The position numbers and the translations under genes are program-made. A model generated the notes under the pieces. That model did not search any database and was not told the origin of the DNA. It saw only the letters and a list, made by a program, of their open reading frames with translations. 64,000 nt of DNA from CAVSJO01 sp963728445 (GTDB lineage: Bacteria > Gemmatimonadota > Gemmatimonadetes > Longimicrobiales > RSA9), in assembly GCA_963728445.1 (NCBI GenBank), contig CAVSJO010000001.1, positions 372,001 through 436,000 of the forward strand, given 5' to 3'. This document shows, piece after piece, positions 25,137 to 32,634 of the stretch; positions within the stretch are counted from its first letter, which is position 1, and every line of letters starts with the position of its first letter.

Positions 25137-28100
25137 GGCGCAGGCTCCTTCCTGCGCTCGCGGGGGCGTGGCGGCTCTCCGCCGTCATGATTTTCGCGTC
25201 CCCCGCCGCCCTGATCCTCGCGCCCACCGCCGCCCTGGTCCTCGCGCCCACCGCGCTGCGGGCGCAGGTTCCGCCGGACGCGCCATGGCGGACGCTCCGG
25301 ACCCGGCACTTCCGCATCCACTACGACACCGGCCTCGAGGCCCTTGCCCGCCACACGGCCGGGCGCGCGGAAGTGGCGTATGCACAGCTCTCGACCTTCG
25401 CTCCGCCTCCGGACGGGCGCATCGACGTCGTCCTGAGCGACCACGCCGACTACGCGAACGGCTACGCGACGCCGCTCCCGTCCAACCGCGTCTACATCTT
25501 CGCCAAGCCCCCCGTCGACAACATCGCGCTCAGCTACTTCCGGGACTGGTCGGACCTGGTGCTCGTCCACGAGCTGACCCACGTCTTCCATCTCGACCGC
25601 ACCGGTGCGATCGGACGCCTGACCCGGAGCGTGTTCGGGCGCCTGCCCTTCGGCTGGCCGGTCTTCCCGGAGCTCTACACCCCGCTGTGGTCCATCGAGG
25701 GGCTCGCCGTCGAGTACGAGACCCGCTTCACGGGGGCCGGCCGGAACGAGGGCACGTTCCACGACATGATCGTCCGGACCGCGGCGCTGGAAGACCGCTT
25801 CGCGCCCATCGACCGGGCCAGCAGCCCCGATCCCGTCTGGCCGGCCGGCAATCACGCGTACGGCTACGGCTCCCGATTCGTCGAGTGGCTGGTGGGCGAG
25901 TACGGCGCCGGCGCACCGTCCGCCGTCGTGCGGGCCGGCGCCAGCGCCGTGCTGCCGCCCACGCTCTTCTTCGACAGGGTCGGCCGTCGCGCCCTCGGCC
26001 GCTCGTTCACCGAGCTGTGGGACGCGTGGCGCGACGACGAGGAGGTGCGAGCCCGGACCGTGGCCGACTCGCTGCTGGCCCTGGACATGCCCCGCCCGGT
26101 CACCCTGACCTTCGCCGGGCGCTACGCCTTCCACCCCCGCGTCTCCCCGGACGGCCGCACATTGGCCTGGGGTGCCTCCACGGGACGGGACGAGCCGGCC
26201 ACGTACGTGCTCCGCCTCGGACCCGACGGGCTCCCGCAGGGCGCCGCCACCCGGCCCCGGGCGCTCGCGCCCCGGGACGAGGACGGCTCCGAGATCGGGC
26301 CCGCGAGCTGGCTGCCCGACGGCTCCGGGCTCGTCACCGCCGGCTTCGAGTACCACGGCCCGTGGCGGCTGTGGGAGGATCTCTGGCTCGTCGACCGCGA
26401 CGGGCATCGTCACCGCCTGACCCATGGCGCACGGCTCACGGAGCCGGACGTCTCACCGGACGGGCGCACCGTCGTCGCCGTCCGGAACGGGGCCGGCACC
26501 ACCTCCCTGGTCACCTTCGACATGCACACGGGCGCCGTCGTCCGCATGGAGCCGCCCGATTCCCACGTTCAATGGTCACTGCCGCGCTGGTCCCCCGACG
26601 GCACGCGCATCGCCGTCTCCCGCTGGAGCGATGGAGGCGACGTCGACGTCGTCGTGCTCGACGCCCAGGGCCGCATGCTCGCCCGCCTCACGCGCGACCG
26701 CGCCGTGGACCACGGACCCGCCTGGTCCCCCGACGGAAGGTGGGTGCTCTTCTCCTCGGACCGCGACGGCGTGCCGAACCTGTACGCCGCGCCCGCGCCG
26801 GAGCCAGGCGCCTCCGCCGACACCCTCGGCCCGTCCCCCGGCATCCGGCGCGTCACCGCCGTGCCCACCGGCGCGTTCATGCCCGAGGTCTCGCCCGACG
26901 GCCGCACCCTCTGGATGGTGGTCTACCACGCCGACGGCTGGCACGTCGAGAGCCTGCCCTTCCGCCCCGACACCTGGACCGACGCGCCGGCGCCCCTGCC
27001 GAAGTTCCGGGACAGCGCAGCGATTACCGCAGGCGACACCGCCGAGGACACCGCCGCCGGCACCCCAGGGGACATCGCCGGGGGCGGATTCATGGTGGAC
27101 GCGGACACGGTGCACGTCTCGGGGCCGGGGCCGTACCCGCTGCTCGAGACGCTGCGCCCGCGCTACTGGATGCCCGTCCTCGTCTCCGATACGTGGACCG
27201 GAACGGGCATCGGCGCGCAGGTAGCGGGGGAGGACGTCGTGGGGAGGGCGGCGTTCGCGGCCTACGCCGCGTACGCTCCATCGACGGGGCGCGTCCAGGG
27301 CGACGTCGCCTTCGACTGGAACGGCTTCGGAAACCCCGTCCTCTCCTTTCAGCTGTCCCGGGACTGGGACCGCGACGCCGTCGTTCGCACGGGCGACGGC
27401 GCCGCCGCCGACATCCTCGCCCGCTCGGACGTGGTCTCCGTGGCCGCGACCGCGCTCCGCCGCGGCTGGCGGTCCTTTGCCTCGGCCACACTCGGGGCCG
27501 AGCACGTCGGCGGCGTGCGCGTGGTCGACAGCCCGAACATCAGCCTCTCGGAGGAGGTCGGCCGCATCCGGCGCTGGGGAGTGTTCGGCTCCCTCTCGGC
27601 CTCCAGTGCCCGCGGCTACGCCCTCTCCATCAGCCCGGAGGACGGCGCCGCGGCCACACTCGGGTTCCGCCGCCAGTGGGACGCCGACCCCGTGGGCCTG
27701 CTCGGCGAGGAGTACACGGAGCTGTCCGCGAGCGTCCGCGCCTACCACGACCTCCGCGTGTTCGGCTTCGCGGACCACGTCCTGGCCCTGCGCGTCGCCG
27801 GACTCTTCCGCACCGGCGCCAACGCGCCCCTCACCGACCTGGGCGGCGCCCCGGGCGGTGCCATCGGCGTCGGCGTCTCCAGCATCGGAGCGTCCCACTT
27901 CCTGCCGCTGCGCGGCCTCGACCCGGGCGACCGGGCGGGGAACCGCGGGTGGGCCGCTTCCCTCGAGTATCGACTCCCCCTGGCGCTCGTCGCCCGAGGG
28001 GTCCACGAATGGCCCGTGTTCCTGGAGGACCTGTCCGCGTCCGCGTTCCTCGACGCTGGCGACGTCTGGTGCAACGCCGAACGCCTTGCGAGCCTGCCCT

Positions 28101-28279
28101 GCGTCCCCGCCGAGACGGCGGCCCGCCGTCCCATCACCGCCGCCGGCGCGGAGGCCGCGGCGGACGTCTCGCTGTTCTTCGGCTCGCCCGTGCGGCTGCG
28201 GGTGGGCATCGCCCGCGCGGTCTCGGGGGAGCCGGACGCCCGCGTGCGGGGGTATGTGGCGGCGGGGAAAAGCTTTTGA
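25133..28279 (+). CDS. HExxH protease / TolB-like propeller / Omp85-type barrel fusion
   Basis: A 1048-residue exported protein with three regions. Residues 1-45 form a signal peptide (RRR start, ending LRAQ). Residues about 50-300 are a peptidase-MA-like domain with zinc motif HELTH (His146-His150) and downstream IEGLAVEYE. Residues about 320-690 carry WD40/PD40 repeats of TolB type (HPRVSPDGRTLAW, PRWSPDGTRIAVS, PAWSPDGRWVLFSS, PEVSPDGRTLWMV). Residues about 720-1048 look like the C-terminal barrel of Omp85/D15 proteins, with LRGLDPGDRAGNRGW near 926, FLDAGDVW near 973 and a terminal Phe (GKSF). TTG 25133 overlaps the amidase stop; ATG 25187 is the alternative. Function is unknown. Confidence 0.82.
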   Translation: MRRRLLPALAGAWRLSAVMIFASPAALILAPTAALVLAPTALRAQVPPDAPWRTLRTRHFRIHYDTGLEALARHTAGRAEVAYAQLSTFAPPPDGRIDVVLSDHADYANGYATPLPSNRVYIFAKPPVDNIALSYFRDWSDLVLVHELTHVFHLDRTGAIGRLTRSVFGRLPFGWPVFPELYTPLWSIEGLAVEYETRFTGAGRNEGTFHDMIVRTAALEDRFAPIDRASSPDPVWPAGNHAYGYGSRFVEWLVGEYGAGAPSAVVRAGASAVLPPTLFFDRVGRRALGRSFTELWDAWRDDEEVRARTVADSLLALDMPRPVTLTFAGRYAFHPRVSPDGRTLAWGASTGRDEPATYVLRLGPDGLPQGAATRPRALAPRDEDGSEIGPASWLPDGSGLVTAGFEYHGPWRLWEDLWLVDRDGHRHRLTHGARLTEPDVSPDGRTVVAVRNGAGTTSLVTFDMHTGAVVRMEPPDSHVQWSLPRWSPDGTRIAVSRWSDGGDVDVVVLDAQGRMLARLTRDRAVDHGPAWSPDGRWVLFSSDRDGVPNLYAAPAPEPGASADTLGPSPGIRRVTAVPTGAFMPEVSPDGRTLWMVVYHADGWHVESLPFRPDTWTDAPAPLPKFRDSAAITAGDTAEDTAAGTPGDIAGGGFMVDADTVHVSGPGPYPLLETLRPRYWMPVLVSDTWTGTGIGAQVAGEDVVGRAAFAAYAAYAPSTGRVQGDVAFDWNGFGNPVLSFQLSRDWDRDAVVRTGDGAAADILARSDVVSVAATALRRGWRSFASATLGAEHVGGVRVVDSPNISLSEEVGRIRRWGVFGSLSASSARGYALSISPEDGAAATLGFRRQWDADPVGLLGEEYTELSASVRAYHDLRVFGFADHVLALRVAGLFRTGANAPLTDLGGAPGGAIGVGVSSIGASHFLPLRGLDPGDRAGNRGWAASLEYRLPLALVARGVHEWPVFLEDLSASAFLDAGDVWCNAERLASLPCVPAETAARRPITAAGAEAAADVSLFFGSPVRLRVGIARAVSGEPDARVRGYVAAGKSF

Positions 28280-28313
28280 CGGCGGGGGCCCTGTTTGGAT
28301 GACGGGCTGAACT

Positions 28314-28425
28314 GCGGGCGAGGTACGGCGGGCGAGGTACTGCGGGCGAGGTACGGCGGGCGAGGTACGGCGGGCGAGGTACGGCGGGCGAGGGACTGCG
28401 GGCGAGGTACGGCGGGCGAGGTACT
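28314..28425. repeat. Tandem 14-bp repeat, eight copies
   Basis: Eight head-to-tail copies of GCGGGCGAGGTAC(G/T), with one GGGAC variant (sixth copy) and a partial ninth ending near 28437. They begin 35 bases after the barrel-fusion stop. There are no spacers, so this is not a CRISPR array. Any short reading frame across it is a by-product of the repeat. Confidence 0.9.
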
Positions 28426-28449
28426 GCGGGGGTACAGACCGGGCACTGG

Positions 28450-28915
28450 TGTGCCCCCGATTTGGTGGACAGGCGATCGTTGACGTTTTCACGCTGCCAC
28501 TGCGTGCTTCTTCCCGTGGCGACAGCGTGGGTTGTAGAGGCCTTCGATGAAGTCGAAGACCGCCGTCTTCGCCTCGGCCTGGGTGCGAAATCGCCGCCGG
28601 TCCAGGAGCTCGCACTCGAGGGTGGCCAAGAAGCTCACGCACCTCGCGTTGTCGTAGCAGTCGCCGACGGAGCCCATTGAGGGCGTCCAGCACAAGCACT
28701 GTGCGGAGGTGGTTCGCCATGGCCCGCCCCACCACCCGCCGGCTCCAGGCGTCCACCACTACCGCCAGGTAGAGGAATCCGGCCAGGTTGGGACGAGATC
28801 CCGGCTTCCTGCATCAGCCGAGCGACACGATTCTCCCCGACCCGTTCACCGTCGTCCCTGAGTTCCGAAAAGATCCGGGGCGCGCCGTAGGTCTCGCAGC
28901 TGTCCTTGAGGGTTG
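28450..28915 (-). pseudogene. Decayed IS3-family transposase (OrfB) remnant
   Basis: Read on the minus strand, pieces of an IS3-family integrase-type transposase appear in order but in different frames. They are YGAPRIFSELRDDG..VGENRVARLMQEAGI (HTH_21, about 28800-28905), LYLAVVVDAWSRRVVGRAMANHLRT (rve core start, about 28690-28780) and SMGSVGDCYDNA.. followed by LLDRRRFRTQAEAKTAVFDFIEGLYNPR (C-terminal rve, 28489-28680). Two internal deletions join these blocks, and the catalytic middle is missing. TGTGCCCCCGATTTGGTGGACA at 28450-28471, here shown in parts (TGTGCCCCCG, then TTGGTGGACA), resembles an IS3 end. It is inactive. Confidence 0.8.
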
Positions 28916-28950
28916 AGGCGGGGACGACGTCGATGGGCGGCGGGACGGGG

Positions 28951-29001
28951 GCGGATGGCGGATGGCGGATGGCGGATGGCGGATGGCGGATGGCGGATGG
29001 G
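28951..29001. repeat. Tandem 7-bp repeat (GCGGATG), seven copies
   Basis: Seven uninterrupted copies of GCGGATG directly beyond the transposase remnant. No gene is associated with it. Confidence 0.85.
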
Positions 29002-29395
29002 TCGCGGCGCGGGTGAAATTGGACATCGACCCCTCTTCCGCCGCGCCGTTGCCCGATTTTACTCGGATTTCGCACATCATCGGGAAACGAGCTCGACCCA
29101 CTCGGCCGCCGTTGGCCGATCTTGTTCGAATTGCGGGAGAAATTGGCCAACGAGAGAGCGACACCGCCCTCATTGTCCAATTTCGTCCATGCACCGCGTC
29201 CCACGCCGCGTCCCCCCGACGTGGGCGCCGGAGGAACGGCCCCGCTGAGCCGTCCAACGCCGCGTCCCCCCGCGTGGCCCCGGAGCAACGGCCCGCTGCG
29301 CCGTCCCCGCCACGGAGAGGCCGCCTCAGCCTCAACCTCAGCCTGCCCAGCCTCAGCCTCAGCCTCAGCCTCAGCCTCAGCCTCAGCCTAATTCC
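29002..29395. repeat. Repeat-rich noncoding stretch
   Basis: No credible gene. It holds two diverged direct repeats 63 bases apart, starting CCGTTGCCCGATTTTACTCG (29046) and CCGTTGGCCGATCTTGTTCG (29109), with a weaker third near 29166. Next comes a 53-base tandem duplication (about 29203-29310) starting ACGCCGCGTCCCCCCG. Then a hexamer array of CCTCAG units runs at about 29330-29390, ending CCTAATTCCC. Minus-strand translation of the first pair gives a repeated KIGQRR, but stops and composition argue against coding. Confidence 0.7.
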
Positions 29396-29453
29396 CGGCA
29401 CGATTCCTGATCCCTGCAACCCCGTATCGATTCTCGAACCGAAGGTGAAAATC

Positions 29454-29651
29454 ATGGGCGGAAAGCGACCCGACCAGTACCAGATCGACCCCGACGAGGC
29501 CGGCGCGACGGACCACAAGAACCGGCCCGATACGCCGAACGAGGCGCGGCCGGACAAGGAGCTCTATGGCCGCGTGATGAAGGGCGAGGACGGCGTGGCC
29601 CACGAGGAGGCGCCCGAGACGTCGACGCCGCCGGACACGCCGAAGGAGTAG
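29454..29651 (+). CDS. Small hydrophilic protein, 65 residues
   Basis: Not recognised. It is very polar, with no hydrophobic segment: MGGKRPDQYQIDPDEAG, then ATDHKNRPDTPNEARPDKE and a C-terminus rich in Glu, Pro and Thr. The ATG follows GAAGGTGAAAATC, a usable ribosome site. It sits between the repeat island and the nrdJ control region. The balanced amino acid use and clean start and stop suggest a real gene, possibly stress-related; that is a guess. Confidence 0.6.
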   Translation: MGGKRPDQYQIDPDEAGATDHKNRPDTPNEARPDKELYGRVMKGEDGVAHEEAPETSTPPDTPKE

Positions 29652-29662
29652 GTGGAGAACTC

Positions 29663-29746
29663 CGTGGAAACGTGGTGGACACCCGGTGCAAAACGGGTGG
29701 ACAACCGCGCTTTTCCGCGCGGTCGCGCCACTTCCAGCTTTCCACA
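29663..29746. promoter_or_regulatory. Cluster of four DnaA-box-like 9-mers upstream of nrdJ
   Basis: Four sites share the core TNTCCAC: CGTGGAAAC (29663-29671), GGTGGACAC (29674-29682) and GGTGGACAA (29696-29704), read on the minus strand, and CTTTCCACA (29738-29746) on the plus strand. The best, TTGTCCACC, differs by one base from the high-GC DnaA box TTGTCCACA. A hairpin ACCGCGC/GCGCGGT lies between the third and fourth. Binding is inference. Confidence 0.4.
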
Positions 29747-29756
29747 GAAAAACCCC

Positions 29757-29786
29757 TTGACCCCCCGTATATAGGGGTTGTATACT
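29757..29786 (+). promoter_or_regulatory. Sigma-70-type promoter of nrdJ
   Basis: TTGACC (29757-29762) and TATACT (29781-29786) are separated by 18 bases, the best promoter match noticed in the window. Transcription would start near 29793, leaving a leader of about 194 bases before the nrdJ ATG. Confidence 0.75.
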
Positions 29787-29809
29787 AGCGGTCCCACAAC
29801 ATGTAGTGG
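29762..29809. promoter_or_regulatory. Pair of NrdR boxes overlapping the nrdJ promoter
   Basis: Box 1 (29762-29777, CCCCCGTATATAGGGG) lies in the -35/-10 spacer. Box 2 (29794-29809, CCACAACATGTAGTGG) covers the predicted start site. Against the NrdR consensus acaCwAtATaTwGtgt they match at about 10 and 12 of 16 positions. Their centres are 32 bases apart, about three helical turns, as in characterised NrdR operators. NrdR represses ribonucleotide reductase genes in response to (d)ATP. Confidence 0.72.
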
Positions 29810-29986
29810 GAGGCGGCGTACTGGGCAGACCCGAGGGAATCCACGGGGAACGGCCCACCCCCGCGCCGTCTTGCGACCTCCGCCCGGAGCCCGGGCAAGG
29901 CCCAGGGAGAAGCGCTTCACGCGAGGGTTTCACGCCCCCGTTTCATTCGATTCGCCATCGTACAGCGCACCGCACCGAGGAAAGTC

Positions 29987-32548
29987 ATGACCCAGCACGC
30001 CGCCTCCCCGTCCACCGCGAGCCGTGTCCCGGCCGCGAACGTCCTCCCGGACGACCTGCCCACCGCAAAGCTGTCGGACAACGCGCGCATCATCCTGGCG
30101 CGACGCTACCTGAAGAAGGACGAGGCCGGCGAGCCGGTTGAGACGCCGGAGGAGATGTTCTGGCGCGTCGCCCGTGTGGTCGCGGAGGAGGACCGGAAGT
30201 TCGGGGCGAGCGAGGGGGCGATCGACGCGCTGGCGCGGGAGTTCTACCGGCTGATGACGGAGGGTCTGTTCGAGCCGAACTCGCCGACGCTGATGAACGC
30301 GGGGCGTCCGCTGGGACAGCTCTCCGCGTGCTTCGTGCTGCCGGTCGAGGACGCGCTGTCGAACGGGAAGAACGGAATCTACGACACGCTGCGCTCGATG
30401 GCGCTGGTGCACCAGTCGGGGGGCGGGACGGGCTTCGGGTTCAGCCGGCTGAGGGCGCAGAACGACGTCGTCCGCTCGACCATGGGGGTGGCGAGCGGGC
30501 CTGTGTCGTTCATGTCACTGTACGACCAGTCGACGGAGGTGGTGAAGCAGGGCGGGACGCGGCGCGGCGCCAACATGGGTATCCTGCGCGTCGACCATCC
30601 GGACATCCGTGGGTTCATCACGTGCAAGAGCGACGTGACGAAGATCACGAACTTCAACATCTCGGTGGCGGTGACGGACGCGTTCATGGCGGCGGTCCGG
30701 GACGAGACGGACTACGACCTGATCAACCCGCGCACGGGGGACGTGGTGGGGCAGGAGAACGCCCGGGAGATCTTCGATATGATCGTGCGGGGCGCGTGGT
30801 CGACGGGGGAGCCGGGCGTGTTCTTCATCGACCAGGCGAACGTGTACAACCCGGTGCCGCACCTGGGCGGGTACGAGGCGACGAACCCGTGCGGTGAGCA
30901 GCCGCTGCTGCCCTACGACGTGTGCAACCTGGGATCTGTCAACGTGGGGGCGTTCGCTCTGGAGGACGCGCCGGCGGACGCGCCGCTGCAGGAGAAGGTG
31001 GACTGGGACGCGCTGCGGCAGGTTGTGCACGTCGCCACGCACTTCCTGGACAACGTGATCGACGCGAACCAGTACCCGCTGGCGGAGATCCACGACCTGG
31101 CGCACCGCATCCGCCGCATCGGGCTCGGCCTCATGGGCTGGGCGGACCTGCTCGTGCGCGTCGGCGTGCCGTACGACAGCGACGAGGGCGTCGCGTTCGC
31201 CCGCAAGCTGCAGTGGTTCCTGGACGAGGAGTCGAAGAACGCGTCGGAGAAGCTGGCGGACGTGCGGGGCGTCTTCCCGGAGTGGGAGCAGAGCATCTGG
31301 GGGCCGGACGACACGTGCGCCCGTCGCTCCGACGGCAGCCGCGTGCGCCCGGAGCGGAAGCTGCGCAACTGCAACCTGACGACGGTGGCTCCGACGGGCA
31401 CGATCTCCATCATCGCCGACTGCTCCGGCGGCATCGAGCCGCTCTTCGCGGTGGCCTTCATGCGCAACCAGGCGGGCGTCATGATGCCGGATGTGAACCA
31501 GGACTTCGTGCGGCTGGCGGAGGAGCAGGGCTGGTACTCCGAGGCGCTGATGCAGCGCATCGCGGAGGAGGGGCACATTCACTTCGAGGAGGTGCCCGCG
31601 GACGTGCAGCGCGTGTTCGTCACGGCCCACGACGTGACGCCGATCTGGCACATCCGCATGCAGGCGGCCTTCCAGGAGTTCGTCGACTCGGCGATCTCGA
31701 AGACGTGCAACTTCCCGCGCGAGTCCACCGAGGACGACGTCCGGGAGATCTACCTGAAGGCGTGGGAGCTCCAGTGCAAGGGAGTGACGGTCTATCGGGA
31801 CGGCTCCCGGCCGATGCAGGTGCTGTCCACGGGCAAGACGGGGAAGGAAGAGGCGACCGTGGAGGCGAGCGCCGCCGTTTCGGACCTCGAGGCCCAGCTC
31901 GCCGACGCCCGGGAGAAGCTGCACCGGCTCGAGCAGGAGCGGGAGGAGCTGCTGACGGAGCTGTCGCAGCACGAGTCGGCGCATCAGAAGCGGCACCGTC
32001 GCCCGCGCCCGTCCGTCCTGCACGGCACCACGCGGCGCATGAACAGCCCCCTCGGGGACCTGTACGTCACCATCAACGAGGACGAGCGGGCCCGGCCCTT
32101 CGAGCTGTTTGCGACGCTGGGCAAGGCCGGCGGCGCGGCCATGGCCGACGTCGAGGCCATCGGCCGCCTCGTCTCCCTCGCCCTGCGCAGCGGCATCACG
32201 CTCCAGCAGATCTACGGACAGCTGCGCGGCATCTCCTGCGACCGCGCCGTCGGCTTCGGTCCGAACAAGGTGCTGTCGGTGCCGGACGCCATTGCCCAGG
32301 CCATGGTCCAGCACGAGCAGGAGAAGGCCGGCATCCAGCAGGAGCTGCCCATCGGTCAGGCGACGTCGCGGCCGGCGGCCTCGCCGGCGGCTTCCGCGCA
32401 GACGTCCGCGGCCCCGGCGTCGTCCATCGACGACAGCTACGATCCGGGCGAGACGTTCATCGGCACCTGCCCCGAGTGCTCCTCGGACCTGCGCTTCGCC
32501 GAGGGGTGCGTGAAGTGCCTGGCGTGCGGGTACAGCGAGTGCGGGTGA
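29987..32548 (+). CDS. nrdJ: Class II (adenosylcobalamin-dependent) ribonucleotide reductase
   Basis: An 853-residue enzyme that reduces ribonucleotides to deoxyribonucleotides, using a B12-generated thiyl radical, with or without oxygen. Seen: NSPTLMNAG, GGGTGFGFSRLR, NPCGEQPLL (Asn300, Cys302, Glu304), VCNLGSVNV and TTVAPTGTISIIADCSGGIEP. A short coiled coil lies at about 632-665, then a C-terminal extension ends in a zinc ribbon (TCPECSSDL, CVKCLACGYSECG). This is the NrdJ type with a C-terminal Zn-binding domain. ATG 29987 follows GAGGAAAG. Two NrdR boxes overlap its promoter. No R2 or NrdG partner is nearby, as expected for class II. Confidence 0.96.
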   Translation: MTQHAASPSTASRVPAANVLPDDLPTAKLSDNARIILARRYLKKDEAGEPVETPEEMFWRVARVVAEEDRKFGASEGAIDALAREFYRLMTEGLFEPNSPTLMNAGRPLGQLSACFVLPVEDALSNGKNGIYDTLRSMALVHQSGGGTGFGFSRLRAQNDVVRSTMGVASGPVSFMSLYDQSTEVVKQGGTRRGANMGILRVDHPDIRGFITCKSDVTKITNFNISVAVTDAFMAAVRDETDYDLINPRTGDVVGQENAREIFDMIVRGAWSTGEPGVFFIDQANVYNPVPHLGGYEATNPCGEQPLLPYDVCNLGSVNVGAFALEDAPADAPLQEKVDWDALRQVVHVATHFLDNVIDANQYPLAEIHDLAHRIRRIGLGLMGWADLLVRVGVPYDSDEGVAFARKLQWFLDEESKNASEKLADVRGVFPEWEQSIWGPDDTCARRSDGSRVRPERKLRNCNLTTVAPTGTISIIADCSGGIEPLFAVAFMRNQAGVMMPDVNQDFVRLAEEQGWYSEALMQRIAEEGHIHFEEVPADVQRVFVTAHDVTPIWHIRMQAAFQEFVDSAISKTCNFPRESTEDDVREIYLKAWELQCKGVTVYRDGSRPMQVLSTGKTGKEEATVEASAAVSDLEAQLADAREKLHRLEQEREELLTELSQHESAHQKRHRRPRPSVLHGTTRRMNSPLGDLYVTINEDERARPFELFATLGKAGGAAMADVEAIGRLVSLALRSGITLQQIYGQLRGISCDRAVGFGPNKVLSVPDAIAQAMVQHEQEKAGIQQELPIGQATSRPAASPAASAQTSAAPASSIDDSYDPGETFIGTCPECSSDLRFAEGCVKCLACGYSECG

Positions 32549-32634
32549 GGCGGCGGGGGGTGGGCGGCTGAACGGAGAGGGGCCGTGGCGATTACGGAAT
32601 ACCTGACCCTGGGTCGGCGCGGGGGGCACCGCTC

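Noticed and set aside
28314..28425. CRISPR array
   Set aside because: The repeats are 14 bases, head to tail, with no spacers and no cas genes.
28489..28695. Functional transposase gene
   Set aside because: Only a C-terminal segment remains in frame; the catalytic middle is deleted and upstream pieces are in other frames.
29793..29986. Cobalamin riboswitch in the nrdJ leader
   Set aside because: Only fragments resemble the B12 box (AGCCCGGGCAAGGCCC, about 8 of 16 matches) and a B12-repressed B12-dependent enzyme makes little sense. The leader is reported only as structured.
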